Origin: Planococcus citri
Lineage: Eukaryota; Arthropoda; Insecta; Hemiptera; Pseudococcidae
Direction of reading: 5' to 3'
DNA: 64,000 nt
NCBI RefSeq assembly: GCF_950023065.1
Contig: NC_088681.1
Location: forward strand, 30,724,836 to 30,788,835
Below, in pieces: positions 24,789-34,255 of this stretch. A program made the translations under genes and the position numbers. The first letter of the stretch is position 1, and each line of letters starts with the position of its first letter. The notes under the pieces were generated by a model. The model had not been told where the DNA came from. It saw only the letters and a program-made list of their open reading frames with translations, and did no database searches.

Positions 24789-27700
24789 CTACTTAATTTC
24801 ACTCAGTAATCTGTCTCTCTGCTCTATAAACGTCTCTTTCGGTAAGGCTTTCGTCAAAATGTCAGCGTCTTGGTCAGCTGATTTAACCCACTCTAAAGTG
24901 ACTTGATTCTCGATTACAGCATTCAAAATATAGTGCATCTTGATCTCTGTAACGTGTTTTAACGTTGGTGCTCCAGGTTTATTTGCACACGTAAGGGCTG
25001 GAATATTATCTCCGTGAATGACGTATGGTCGGTAATCTTCTCCGGTGGCTCTCGTCAGGGATGCGTTTACACCTACGCAATCAACTAAACATGAATTAAT
25101 CGCGATATATTCGGCTTCACACGTCGAATTGGCTACTAAGCCCTGTCGTTTACTGGACCATTTGACCAGATCTCCGTTGAGTCGAATTACAATTCCGGCA
25201 GAAGATTTCTTCGTGTCGTCGCAATCTCCAAAACTTGCATCACAATAAGCATCGATTCCTTTTCCGGTTCCAGTATACACTAACCCTAGGTTTCGGGTAC
25301 CTCGTAGATATCGAAAAACCTGCTTAACTTCCTGCCAATCCTGTTGTGTTGGATTTCCTTGCTTTCTGCTTAGCCAATTTACTGCAAACGCAATATCCGG
25401 TCTCGTAGCGTTGCTCAGGTACAATAAACTACCAATCGCTTCTCTGTATGGAAAAGGTGCTCCGTCAAACTTCGCTTTTGGTTTCGGATTTTGTTGACGT
25501 CGTCTCTCTCGCTTATTCGGTTTATTCTTTTTCGGTTTCTCTGTCTTTTTCTTTTGGCTTTTCGGCTGCATTGGAATCTCTGTCGAATACGCATTCTCCA
25601 TGTTAAATCTCTTCAAGATTTCATCACAATACTCGGCTTGGTCTAACGTTAAAGTATTCTGTTCTTTGTCTCTCTGTATTCGTAATCCAAGGAATTTCTT
25701 AGGCTCTCCCATATCTGTCATCTTGAAAATACTTTTCAGTTTTTCTACGTACTTCTCTAAAATCTTTGCATCGTTCCCAGCAAATATCATATCGTCCACG
25801 TATATAATCAGTATGCCTTGAAACTTGCCTTTCCAAATCCAAAATAGGCAAGGGTCATTGACATCGGCTTCGAACCCTAGTTCTCTCAGTTTCTCCGCAA
25901 ACTTTCGGTTCCAACATTTGGGGCTCTGTTTCAAACCATATAACGATTTTTCCAGCTTAAATACGAACTCCTTTTTCTCTTCGTCTGACATGTCAACACA
26001 GTCAGGGATTTCCATGTAGGTTTCCTCTTCCAAATCTCCGTTAAGAAAAGCTGTCGTTACGTCGAGTTGTCTGGCGTGAAGTTTCAATCTGTTTATTACT
26101 GAAAATACTACTCGTACAGTGGTCAATCTGGATACTGGCGCGTATATCTTCGAAATCGCCATACTCCGTTTGTCTTTAAATCCTCTGGCTACTAACCTGG
26201 CTTTATATCTCACGTTTCCTTTGGTATCGATCTTCCTCTTGAATACCATTGTGGAGTCAACAATCGTATGTTTCTTATCTCTGGTGTCTCTGGGTCTCGG
26301 TACAACTTTCCATACTCCGTTGTCTTCCATCGATTTTAACTCAGCATCAACTGCTTCCTGCCAATAATGTCTCTCTGTTGATTTCATCGCTTGCTTATAC
26401 GTCGTTGGGTCAGAAATGATGTTCGTAATAAGCGCGAAAGCGTTTAAATCCTTCGTATCTTCGGTAAGTTTATGGTACTTTTTCAATTTCTCAATTTCAG
26501 CGTCGAAGTGTTCCTTTATCGAAAAATCTGTCTCAATTTCCTTCGCGGTGAGGGCTCCTAGATCAATTTCCTCTTCAATCCACTCTGTGTCGGAATCACT
26601 CTCTGTCTTATCATCTGGGTCACACAGGATCGATAACTTTATATCCGTTTGAGTTTCTATTGATTTCATCTCCGGTTTCGCTCCGAGATCTATTGGATCA
26701 GTTTGGACTTCTCTGGAGGCTGTACGTAGCCATTTATCAACGATCGTCGGTAACGGTCCTCTGCGGGGTTCATTTTCAGGTTTCCGGTAGATCTCTTCGA
26801 ATTCTTTCAACCACTCTCTTTCAGGTATCTCTGGTACGTATTTCTCTGTCAATCCATTTATGTCTCTGTAGTTCTTAAATTCAACACATTTCACGTGCGT
26901 GGCTCGGATGATCTTATTGGACTGCGGTAGTAGGACTTTATAACCTGTAGCGGTAAGACCAACAAGAACTCCAAGAACGGCGCGCTGATCAACTTTCTGT
27001 AGTGTTGGATCATTTCGGTGTACATACGCAATACATCCGTACCTTCTCATATACTCTGTTCGTAAAGTCACGTCCGGAAAAATCTGTTTTATTGGAATTC
27101 TGTAACCAATACTGGAATGAGGTGCTCGGTTGTAGATTTGGACTGCCGTTGCTAAAGCTGTATCCCAATGATATTGAGGAACTCCGGAGTCCAAAAGCAT
27201 TACTCTGACTTTCGACATAATCGTCTGATTGAATCGTTCGGCGGTTCCATTGTGTTGCGGTGCTTTTGGCTCGGAGTATTCAATCGTAATTCCTCTGTGA
27301 TCGCATAACTGTCTGAACGCAGCTCCGGTGTACTCTCCTCCGTTGTCACATCTCAGTGTAGATACTCTCGAACGTCCTCTGGTATATTTCTCAACTAAGT
27401 TAAGAAACATTAGAAAACATTCAAGAACATCTGACTTGTATTGCATCGTGTATGCAATAGCGAATCTACTCGCATCATCAACGAACGTTACTATCCATCT
27501 GTGTCGTTTGTAGAGCGTCGGTGTTTTCAAGGGTCCCATAACGTCTGAGTGGATTCGATCGAAGATAAACTTTGATTTGTCGCGAACTTCCTTGAACGGT
27601 TTCAATTTCATGTTCGCTAGAATGCAAACTTCACACGAACGAATCTGCTCACGACTTATTTTCACCTTTGCTAATGCTGGACTCGTCTTCTTTAACTTCA

Positions 27701-30259
27701 TCATACAGTCGTAACTCAAGTGTCCCAATCTGTAGTGCCATCTCATGGCTGGACTGTTTTTAAAATCGACGTAGTTCATGGGTTTCTTCACCGTCGATAA
27801 TCTCTCTACGTTGATTGGTTGTCCCAGTTCTTCGTCTGAGATCTCTCTGTTCAATTTGATGTCATCAATCGATTCCGGGCATAGGTAAACAGGTGAAATA
27901 ATCTCACGATTTTGCTCCCTCCGTTCTTGAGATCGCTCCCTCCTACCTGGAGAGCTCTCCTTTGATTTCTTTTTCGCCTTCCTCTTCGATTTCGTTCTCT
28001 GTTTCACTTCCTTTGGTTCATTCATCTCTTGTGTATTTTCAGTTTCAGCTGTCGACGTTGATGGTAAATTCTCTGTTTGAACCTTTCTCCTCTTTATACT
28101 CTTTGACGTATTGGCACTGCTGCAACTTGGTCTCGTCGGCGAATGAGGTCTCTTTTTGGGTTTCTCCTTTGTCGTCGTATTCATCGCGATTTCACGATCT
28201 CTGGTTCGAATACGGAATTCCCAATATGGTCTCTTGTATTCTCCGGCTAAAATAACCTTCGTCGAAACTGGATCAATGATGGACGCGTGTTTATTGGTGA
28301 GTAAGATCTCATACCCAAGATCTACAAACTTCCTTAGCGAAAGTAAATTCTCTGTCAACCTTGGTACAGCTAAAACGTCTGTCAAATGAACTTGCGAATT
28401 ACACACTTCACTCACTCCTAAAATCATACCTCTCTTATTCGAACTCAGTAACTCACTCGGATCTCCGTTCGCACCTTGAATAGGGTGTACATACTCTGTG
28501 GACTGGGTCAAATACTCTGGGTTGTTTATAAAATGGGAGGTAGCTCCCGTATCACCTAAGAAAGTGACATGCTTACCTTCCAATACGCGCGTGATCGCCA
28601 TCGCTGCGTCGTTTAACTCCTCCTGTTGCCTGGTTAACAGGGCTCTCTCTGCATCCGGCATCGGCCTTCCCTCGTCTGCTTCATCAGGAACCTGCTCTCG
28701 GTGAAGGCGCGTTTCGATCTCGGTGAGCCTCTCGTTGACCTTCGTGAAGTTCAATTCCATGATTTGCTTCACGTACATGAAATTAACGGAACGATAATTC
28801 GCTCTCCGTCGATCAATCACTTCTCCGTCGCCAATTTCCCATTCTTCTTCGCACGGAATGTCTGGCCGAATTAGTAGGTTTTGCCGGATGATTTCGGGCG
28901 TGCGTGGCCACGGCGCATTCATATCTTGGCCTAACGAATTTAAATGCGGCTTCTCTGTTGCATTACTCTGTGCTGAACTCGGGCCTGGCTTGTTCCACTC
29001 GTTGTCGGTTTTCGCTTCGGATTGAGCCGTTGTATCCATTTCGGCTTCAGTAACCGCTTTCGTCGATTTAACTTCCCACAACGGTTTTTCCGGCATCGGT
29101 GGCGGGGTTGGGGGTTTCGGCGCCGCAATTGTACGATCGAGTTTAGTCGGCTTCGTCGGTTTACGATGTTCCGGGCCTTCTCTGTTCGTATCCGTTTTCT
29201 TCGGTGTCCTCGCGTCCCTGCGTGGATTATACACCTTTCCAAGATTCAAAGGCGATTTACCGGCGTTCGGATTCTGTTCACGAAACTTTTTGAAAATTTC
29301 GTCCGTTGAAGTGCCTTCTTTCTTCGCGGCTTTCGTTTGCGGTTTATTTGGGCTTGATCCTTTCTCTGTTTTATTCTCCGGCGCCTTAATACACCCAATC
29401 GGGTTCATTTCAACCGGTTTCTCTGTTTTCGACGTCGAAGCGCTGGTTCCTGGCTGCGGTGTGTTGGTAAACGGCAGCATCGTCTGTTCTTTCGTATGTT
29501 CCAGGTAGACCGGCTTCGGAACTGGTGGTATTGGCGGAAAACCAGGCGGCGGTTGAACCATCGGTTGGCCAATAATGGCTGGTCCGACGGTGTCCAAAAA
29601 CGACGAATACTCGACGCCGCCTATATCGAATACAGGCTCGATCTCTGTTGGTTTTCTCGCCTCGACGTTAATCGCGTGAATTCTCAGTTCCACTCGCGTT
29701 CTAAACCAAGCCAACATCTGTTCCCACTTAGCGATGTGGTTGTAGATCAATCCAGCTTGGGTTCCATTGAGCGAGTTAACGTCGATGTCCGGTAGCTCCA
29801 TCAGTAGGAAAGACGTGTACGGCGATTCCTCTTCAATGTGCGGATCTACAAGCATCGCAGGAAAATTACGTAGACGTCGCGCTCCCTCCGGTCTCGCCAT
29901 AGAGCGACCGCGTCCGGGCGGCGGTGATGGACCGCTGGCTGACGAATGCGTTGATGAGCTCTGTCGGCGATTCTCGGTTTGGGTTGCATCTCTGTCTGTT
30001 GCGCTCCGGCTACTCTTATCGGTTTCCCTCGGCGGGGATGAGCGGCTGCGATGTTGTTCGTCGCGGTCTGGTGACCGGTAACGGCTCGACGATTGATGTC
30101 TTCGACGATTTTCTTCGATATCGTTTCTCGCGTCTCGGTCGAATCTCGGTATACCCATAAAATCCTCCGGTTGCCGTTCACCGCTAATTAATTGGGCTGC
30201 TCCGTTGATTGTATCTCTGATCCGGTTGTCTCGGGAACTATCTCGGTACTTTGCGAATT
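24789..30259 (-). CDS. pol: pol polyprotein of the copia-type element
   Basis: From the ATG at 30156..30158 it is 1789 codons; the frame is also open back to a splice acceptor at 30260. Residues from that ATG: a 530-residue Ser/Arg/Pro-rich, mostly disordered extension; protease with DTGATSH (536-542); pre-integrase zinc site H808/H813/C842/C845; integrase D872, D938, E974 with D-35-E spacing; reverse transcriptase with D1366 (LDVTTAFL) and YVDD (1453-1456); RNase H with D1640, E1681/E1683, D1717 and terminal DADILTK. The catalytic residues are intact. Oddities are a Lys/Arg-rich insert at about 655-760 between protease and integrase, and another at 1533-1563 before the GSLLYL motif. A simple frameshift from gag is unlikely: a TGA in the pol frame (30291..30293) lies between the gag stop and the pol start. 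Expression by spliced RNA or internal initiation is inferred. Confidence 0.95.
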
Positions 30260-30275
30260 CTGTAAAATAAATACA
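30259..30275 (-). other. splice acceptor ahead of pol
   Basis: Sense TATTTATTTTACAG (AG at 30260..30261), a good pyrimidine-rich acceptor 100 bases before the pol ATG. From 30259 the pol frame is open without a stop and starts in phase 1. A pol made from spliced RNA would be unusual for copia elements, in which splicing normally yields gag. Confidence 0.5.
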
Positions 30276-30307
30276 ACTCTGGTTAGTGTCTCAACATTAC
30301 ACAGAAA

Positions 30308-32473
30308 CTACTTCTTCGGCTCTGATTTGGGTGGGGGTTTGTTAGTAACGACTTTCTTCTTGGGCGGAGTCTTTTGACAATCGCGATTCGAACGAGGCGT
30401 ATACGGCTTCTTATTGTTCTTCCAATTACTCTGATAACGAGGTTTCCCTCGGTACGGTTGCCGGTTCCTCTTGGGAGTGTAATTCTGGCCCCTGGGGCGG
30501 CGCGAATTATTCCCCCAGTTAGAACGGCTGCGATAAGAATTTCGATTTTTATGGTAATTGAACCTCGGTTTACGATTATTACTTCTGTGTTTTGATTTAC
30601 CGTGTTTGTAGAATACGCGGGGATTGTAGCACGTCGTTCCAAAATGACCCCACTCCGAACATCTGAAGCACCTCGGTCCATCTTCCCATTTCGGACATTC
30701 GTAATCGTAGTGATCCGGATTGGAGCAGTTGTAACAATTGTGATCGGGCGGTCTCGGTAGGGTATCGGCGTTGTAAGGCGGTCTCGGTTGGGGCTTTCCG
30801 TCGCTCCGTCGGGTAACTGGTCGGTGACTAGCATAGTTAGCCTGCTGCGGCCCACCTCTCCGTTCAGACTCCAGCTGTAACAACAACAACTTAAGGTCAG
30901 CGAGACTCGTATGAGGATATTCGCCCTTAGACTTAAGAATAACCCTAAGCTCTGTATAGATAGACTCTGTCGCCTCTACTATCCTATCAAAGATCTCTGG
31001 CTCGGAAATCTCTTCCCCTTTCGTTTGCATCTTAAAGTCGTAGGTAAGTTCGTCCATACGCCCAAAGAAAGCGTCGAGAGTTTCCCCTCTACCTAGCATT
31101 AACTTGTTGAACTCGGACTTGATCGTACCCCTACTCACGTTCCTCTCTACTCTCCGTAAGTCGAAAATGGCGTCGATCATCTTCTGTACAGGCGTAATAT
31201 GCCCTACTCTCGCAAAATAATATTCGTCTAGTCTGTGTAGGACGAGATTACGAAGCTGCTTCTCCTCAGCTTTCCTCTTGGTCCGCTTTGTGAGGTTAAT
31301 ATTGTAGATCTCAGCATCCAACTGTAGCATCTGATGCCACGTCTCGATTCTCACCTCCTTCGTCAGTACCTTACGCGTTTCATGATTGCTTCGCATCATA
31401 TTCTCTGTCAGATGGTTTTTCCTACTGGAACGCGTTTTCTTCTCTTTCGACTTCTTAGACGATTTCTTCGGTTTCGTCTCAGTCGCTGGCTCACTCTGTG
31501 TACTCGTACTATTTCCAGATGGTGGAGGAGGAGGCGGAGGGTTTTGGGTACTGTTCGACGTAGCACCTCCTCCAGTTCCAGAATCATCTCCGTTCTCCTC
31601 TTCTTCCTCTTCGGAGCTGGAATCAGACGAATCATCATCCGACTCTTCCGAGTCCGATTCGGAGTCCGAAGAACTGCGTTCATTTTCCGAAGCGTCGGAC
31701 ATCGTTGGTTTTGGCGTCGGGGCGCGGGGTCGTTCAACTTGACGTTGCTGTTCAGGCGCGGGTCGCGGTACCGTCTCAGTTTGAATGGTGTTCTCGGTAG
31801 CTGGCACAGCATCCGGCACTCTTCTCACTAAGATCGGTTTCTCAGTCTCTGTCTCTCTCTTCGAACGTTTGCGTTTCTTCTTCAACGCTTTCTCAACCAT
31901 CTCATCTTCGGCTCTCAGTGCAAGCAATTTACTCATCGCTTGGTCCATCGCTGCTCTCCGCTTCGCACCTGGTTCCCAATTCAAAAACGATAATTGAATT
32001 TCACCTTCACTCTGTACATACGAGTTCGTACTCACATCTGGAATCGTACTTGGATGCTGGGTAAAACTCTGAGATGACGTTGAAGGCTGTGATAACGTTG
32101 CAACCGTACGACAATCATTCTTAGGTGGTAGCGGGATTGCTACTGGCACAGCATCTCTGTTTATCGGTTGACTCACTTTCTCTGGCGACTTAGACTTTTT
32201 CTTTTTCTTTTTCTTTTTCTTTTCTACCTCTTTCGTCGTATTCTCATTACTCACTACGTTCTCTGTGCGTGTCTCAGTGCTGGTTGTCTTCGGAGCCTGA
32301 TTGCTATTGTTTCTAATAATTTTGTACTGAGTGACAATGTCACCTTCATTGTACTTAGTCGTCTGTCTACTCGAATCTACATTACTCTGTGTACTTACAT
32401 CTCGATTTGATCTCGACGACTCAGACTTATGGGCTTTTCTTCGGTTACTTTCTTCCCTTTCCTAGTTACCCAT
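30308..32473 (-). CDS. gag: gag polyprotein of the copia-type element, TAG at codon 4
   Basis: Capsid/nucleocapsid protein forming the intracellular particle. The ATG at 32471..32473 has a good insect context (AAACAATGG) but is followed after two codons by TAG (32462..32464). The same frame is then open for 717 codons. It has no other ATG until about 31949, so most of the N-terminal part depends on that start, on readthrough or on splicing. Seen after the stop, counting from the codon at 32254: a nine-lysine run, a basic stretch (125-133), an acidic Ser/Asp/Glu block (193-224) and a proline run. A helical gag core lies at about 300-465. Two CCHC knuckles follow (C507-C510-H515-C520 and C529-C532-H537-C542), then an Arg/Asn/Lys-rich tail. 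The stop at 30308..30310 lies 150 bases before the pol ATG, in a different frame. The nonsense codon may be a mutation of this copy or a control point. Confidence 0.88.
32466..32473 (-). other. start codon with overlapping splice donor ATGG|GTAA
   Basis: The ATG at 32471..32473 is followed by one G and then GTAACT (GT at 32468..32469), so a splice here leaves the ATG plus one base (phase 1). The acceptors before pol (exon from 30259) and before the 3' ORF (exon from 24692) both begin with the two bases needed to continue in frame. Unspliced RNA reads into gag instead, meeting TAG at codon 4. Confidence 0.5.
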
Positions 32474-32543
32474 TGTTTATATCAATACTAATTACTCTAA
32501 TTAAATATGCAAAAATTACTCTGAACTTGGTTCGTGTGCTTAC

Positions 32544-32759
32544 TCTGTCTCTCTGGCGTTGACGATCAATATTGGCCTGAATCTCGTTTATTCGTCGCGT
32601 TTCAGCTTCTATGTCTATCTCGCGTTCCTCACTGGAACGATGACGTCGGTGGCGGCTTCGGGAGTCTGATCTGGACCGTTTCTGGGCTTTAGACCGGTGA
32701 TACCTGTCTTCATCTCGTCTGCTCTTACGGTCATCATCATCTCTACGATGTCTATCAGC
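32544..32759 (-). other. RS-rich leader exon with open frame but no ATG
   Basis: Flanked on the sense strand by an acceptor (GTGCAG, AG at 32760..32761) and a donor (GTAAGC at 32538..32543). The frame is open throughout and encodes an Arg/Ser/Asp/Glu-rich helix (RHRRHRSSEEREIDIEAETR) like an SR-type domain. No in-frame ATG exists: upstream in frame the nearest stop is a TGA near 32806. It could be a coding exon needing an upstream start, or a leader exon that merely looks coding. Composition matches the RS-rich start of the gag and pol frames. Reading on past the donor, its frame ends at TAA overlapping the gag ATG. Confidence 0.45.
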
Positions 32760-32999
32760 CTGCACGAACAATTGACTCAAATTAGCGATACTAGGAAGGG
32801 CTCAGGTACTTCGTGACGTAAGAAAAATAGCACGCAAAAACAGCATCAGCGAAGCAAATTTTGAATTAATTAGTCACACTCCTAATTAATTCCAATTCAA
32901 CACAGAGTCGTTCGGTCCAGTCGGATCACACTTCTCGTCTGAATTTCACTTCTCTGTGTCGCCTGATTTCTCTGTATGATAGGTTAGCGTTCAGCCTGA

Positions 33000-33006
33000 A
33001 CTTACT
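33000..33006 (-). other. possible leader splice donor
   Basis: Sense A|GTAAGT, a perfect U1-type donor in the leader, 245 bases before the acceptor of the RS-rich exon. It would remove part of the ATG-containing leader. Phase analysis gives no continuous coding frame across it (a TAG precedes it), so it would join untranslated leader. Confidence 0.35.
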
Positions 33007-33602
33007 AGCTAACAACAACAACGATTCTGAAGCCCAAGATTTTCAAAAATTTCCAAAATTTCGAAAAATTCTCTAAGTTTTCTCTGACCAAAGAAAAATC
33101 GGGCATGACCTTAGGGCGCTCTAACCGTTACGATCACCGAATTAACGTAAACGTACGTACACAAGCACAAACATAAACTACACTTCTCTGTGATGCTGCC
33201 CGTTACTCAAATTGGTCCAAATACGTAGAGAATCGTCGTTTTCTATCATACTAGAGGTGTGCACATCGTAACGAAAAATGGCAAAAATTTCTCTGTTAGG
33301 CAGCCGAAAACTACACAGCATCTCTGTACACGCTATGGCTATTTCAACACACACAATTTAAGCTTTGTTTTGAATCTCTGAACTAATTTGGCTCGAATTT
33401 CATCTCTAATAACGGCGTATAACTACCCGCGAACACGTGTGTGGATCTTGGACTCACAGATCTCATTTCTACGTAATATTTTCATAAATCATAATTCACA
33501 TCATCTCCGGAACTCTTTTATACGTATTATAAACGTCTCATCTTATTAAAATTCTCGGAACAATTCACCACTGGAACTCTTTTTAATACTCTGACGCCGG
33601 TT

Positions 33603-33827
33603 TCACACGTGTTGCGTCATCTTTCCATCTCTGTAGCCAAAATCTCTGTGTGTGTGAAAATCGCCATTTCGAGTACTTTGATACTCAGAACGCATAATTA
33701 AGCCACTTTTAAAGGCATAATAAGCATAATTACTAATAAATAGAAATAAATACTGAGATTTCGAGGCATCCAGCAACATGGCGAACATGTGCTGGCCGCT
33801 CTCGTCACCATCAGCTCTGCATACCAT
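33603..33827 (-). CDS. 74-codon leader ORF starting at the LTR/primer-site junction
   Basis: The ATG is made from the last A of the 5' LTR and TG of the primer-binding site (33825..33827). The frame runs 74 codons to TGA at 33603..33605 and contains two ACAGAG motifs. It resembles no family I know. In other retroelements, leader ORFs of this sort tune downstream initiation; whether it is translated is unknown. Confidence 0.25.
   Translation of the reverse strand: MVCRADGDESGQHMFAMLLDASKSQYLFLFISNYAYYAFKSGLIMRSEYQSTRNGDFHTHRDFGYRDGKMTQHV
33814..33826 (-). promoter_or_regulatory. primer-binding site, initiator tRNA-Met-like
   Basis: Directly adjoining the 5' LTR the sense strand reads TGGTATGCAGAGC. 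The 3' end of insect initiator tRNA-Met gives the complement TGGTAGCAGAGC, so the match is full length with one extra T. The position is exactly where a minus-strand primer site must be; the tRNA identity is inferred. Confidence 0.65.
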
Positions 33828-34099
33828 GATATCGGCGAGAACTTGAGTAATTGATAATTACGAAATAACGAGTCGACACGGTGAATATTAATTAACCAAT
33901 TAATATATTAATCAAATAAAACAAAACTTCATCAAACAACAAAATAATACTCGGATACACGGAGAACACATCTAACACGTAGTATAACAAAACAGCAAGT
34001 GCGAAGAGTTACACGAGCGTACGTAGCTCGTAGCGCGGCAGGGCCGCGTTACACGGGCGAAGTATCTCTGTGTTGAGGAGCGCAGCCTGGCGGCTAACA
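33827..34099 (-). repeat. 5' LTR of the copia-type element
   Basis: The 273 bp LTR at the sense 5' end. It should carry the element promoter; I see no convincing TATA box. The last A of the LTR forms an ATG with the first two bases of the primer-binding site. Confidence 0.97.
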
Positions 34100-34255
34100 C
34101 CTCTTTGATCACTCATATCTTTCCTCCAGGAACACCTCCGTGGCTAATGTTTTTTCTGGGCAACTTTCAACTCAAAATTAAGGTCTTTACTAAATTTGGA
34201 CAAAATCCTTCCACATTTTTTTTTCACGATCTACCTTAAATAAGGTATAGGTGCA
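34100..34255. repeat. diverged dispersed repeat, right flank of the copia insertion
   Basis: Similar to 6215..6385 (shared ATATCTT...CTCCAGGA.CACCT, ACTTTCAACTC, TTTGG.CAAAATCC blocks). The left flank of the copia element (about 23850..23886) matches the bases just before, so the retrotransposon landed inside a copy of this repeat. Confidence 0.6.

Larger units (their letters stand above)
24170..34060 (-). repeat. dispersed ACAGAG motif array (about 49 copies)
   Basis: By eye I count about 49 CTCTGT on the plus strand (ACAGAG on the element sense strand) from 24125 to 34070. Examples: 24316, 24328, 24945, 25442, 25672, 28928, 29980, 30951, 32544, 33633 and 33645. Chance expectation is 2-3 per 10 kb, and the opposite orientation is rare. 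Copies lie in LTR, leader, gag, pol, 3' ORF and 3' UTR. In pol they fall in all three codon positions (24945 frame 1, 25442 and 25672 the other two), so protein sequence does not explain them. Confidence 0.75.
23887..34099 (-). mobile_element. full-length Ty1/copia-type LTR retrotransposon, recent insertion
   Basis: A 10,213 bp element with 273 bp LTRs (TG...CA on the sense strand) flanked by the 5 bp duplication CCTCT (23882..23886 and 34100..34104). Sense-strand order is 5' LTR, primer-binding site, ~1.35 kb leader, gag, pol (protease-integrase-RT-RNase H, hence copia order), an extra 3' ORF, polypurine tract and 3' LTR. The LTRs differ at one position (23893 t versus 33833 c), so insertion is recent. 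It is about twice the usual 5 kb copia length because of the leader, a ~530-residue pol N-terminal extension and the 3' ORF. It lies in the svp intron in the same orientation. GC content is clearly above that of the flanks. All pol motifs are intact, while gag has an in-frame TAG near its start. Confidence 0.97.

Noticed and set aside
28940..29795. Several long frames on both strands inside pol and gag (also 31334..31831)
   Set aside because: Shadows of the GC-richer, low-stop coding strand of the retrotransposon.
30280..30310. Minus-one frameshift from gag into pol
   Set aside because: The pol frame has a TGA between the gag stop and the pol start, so a shift inside gag would terminate before pol.
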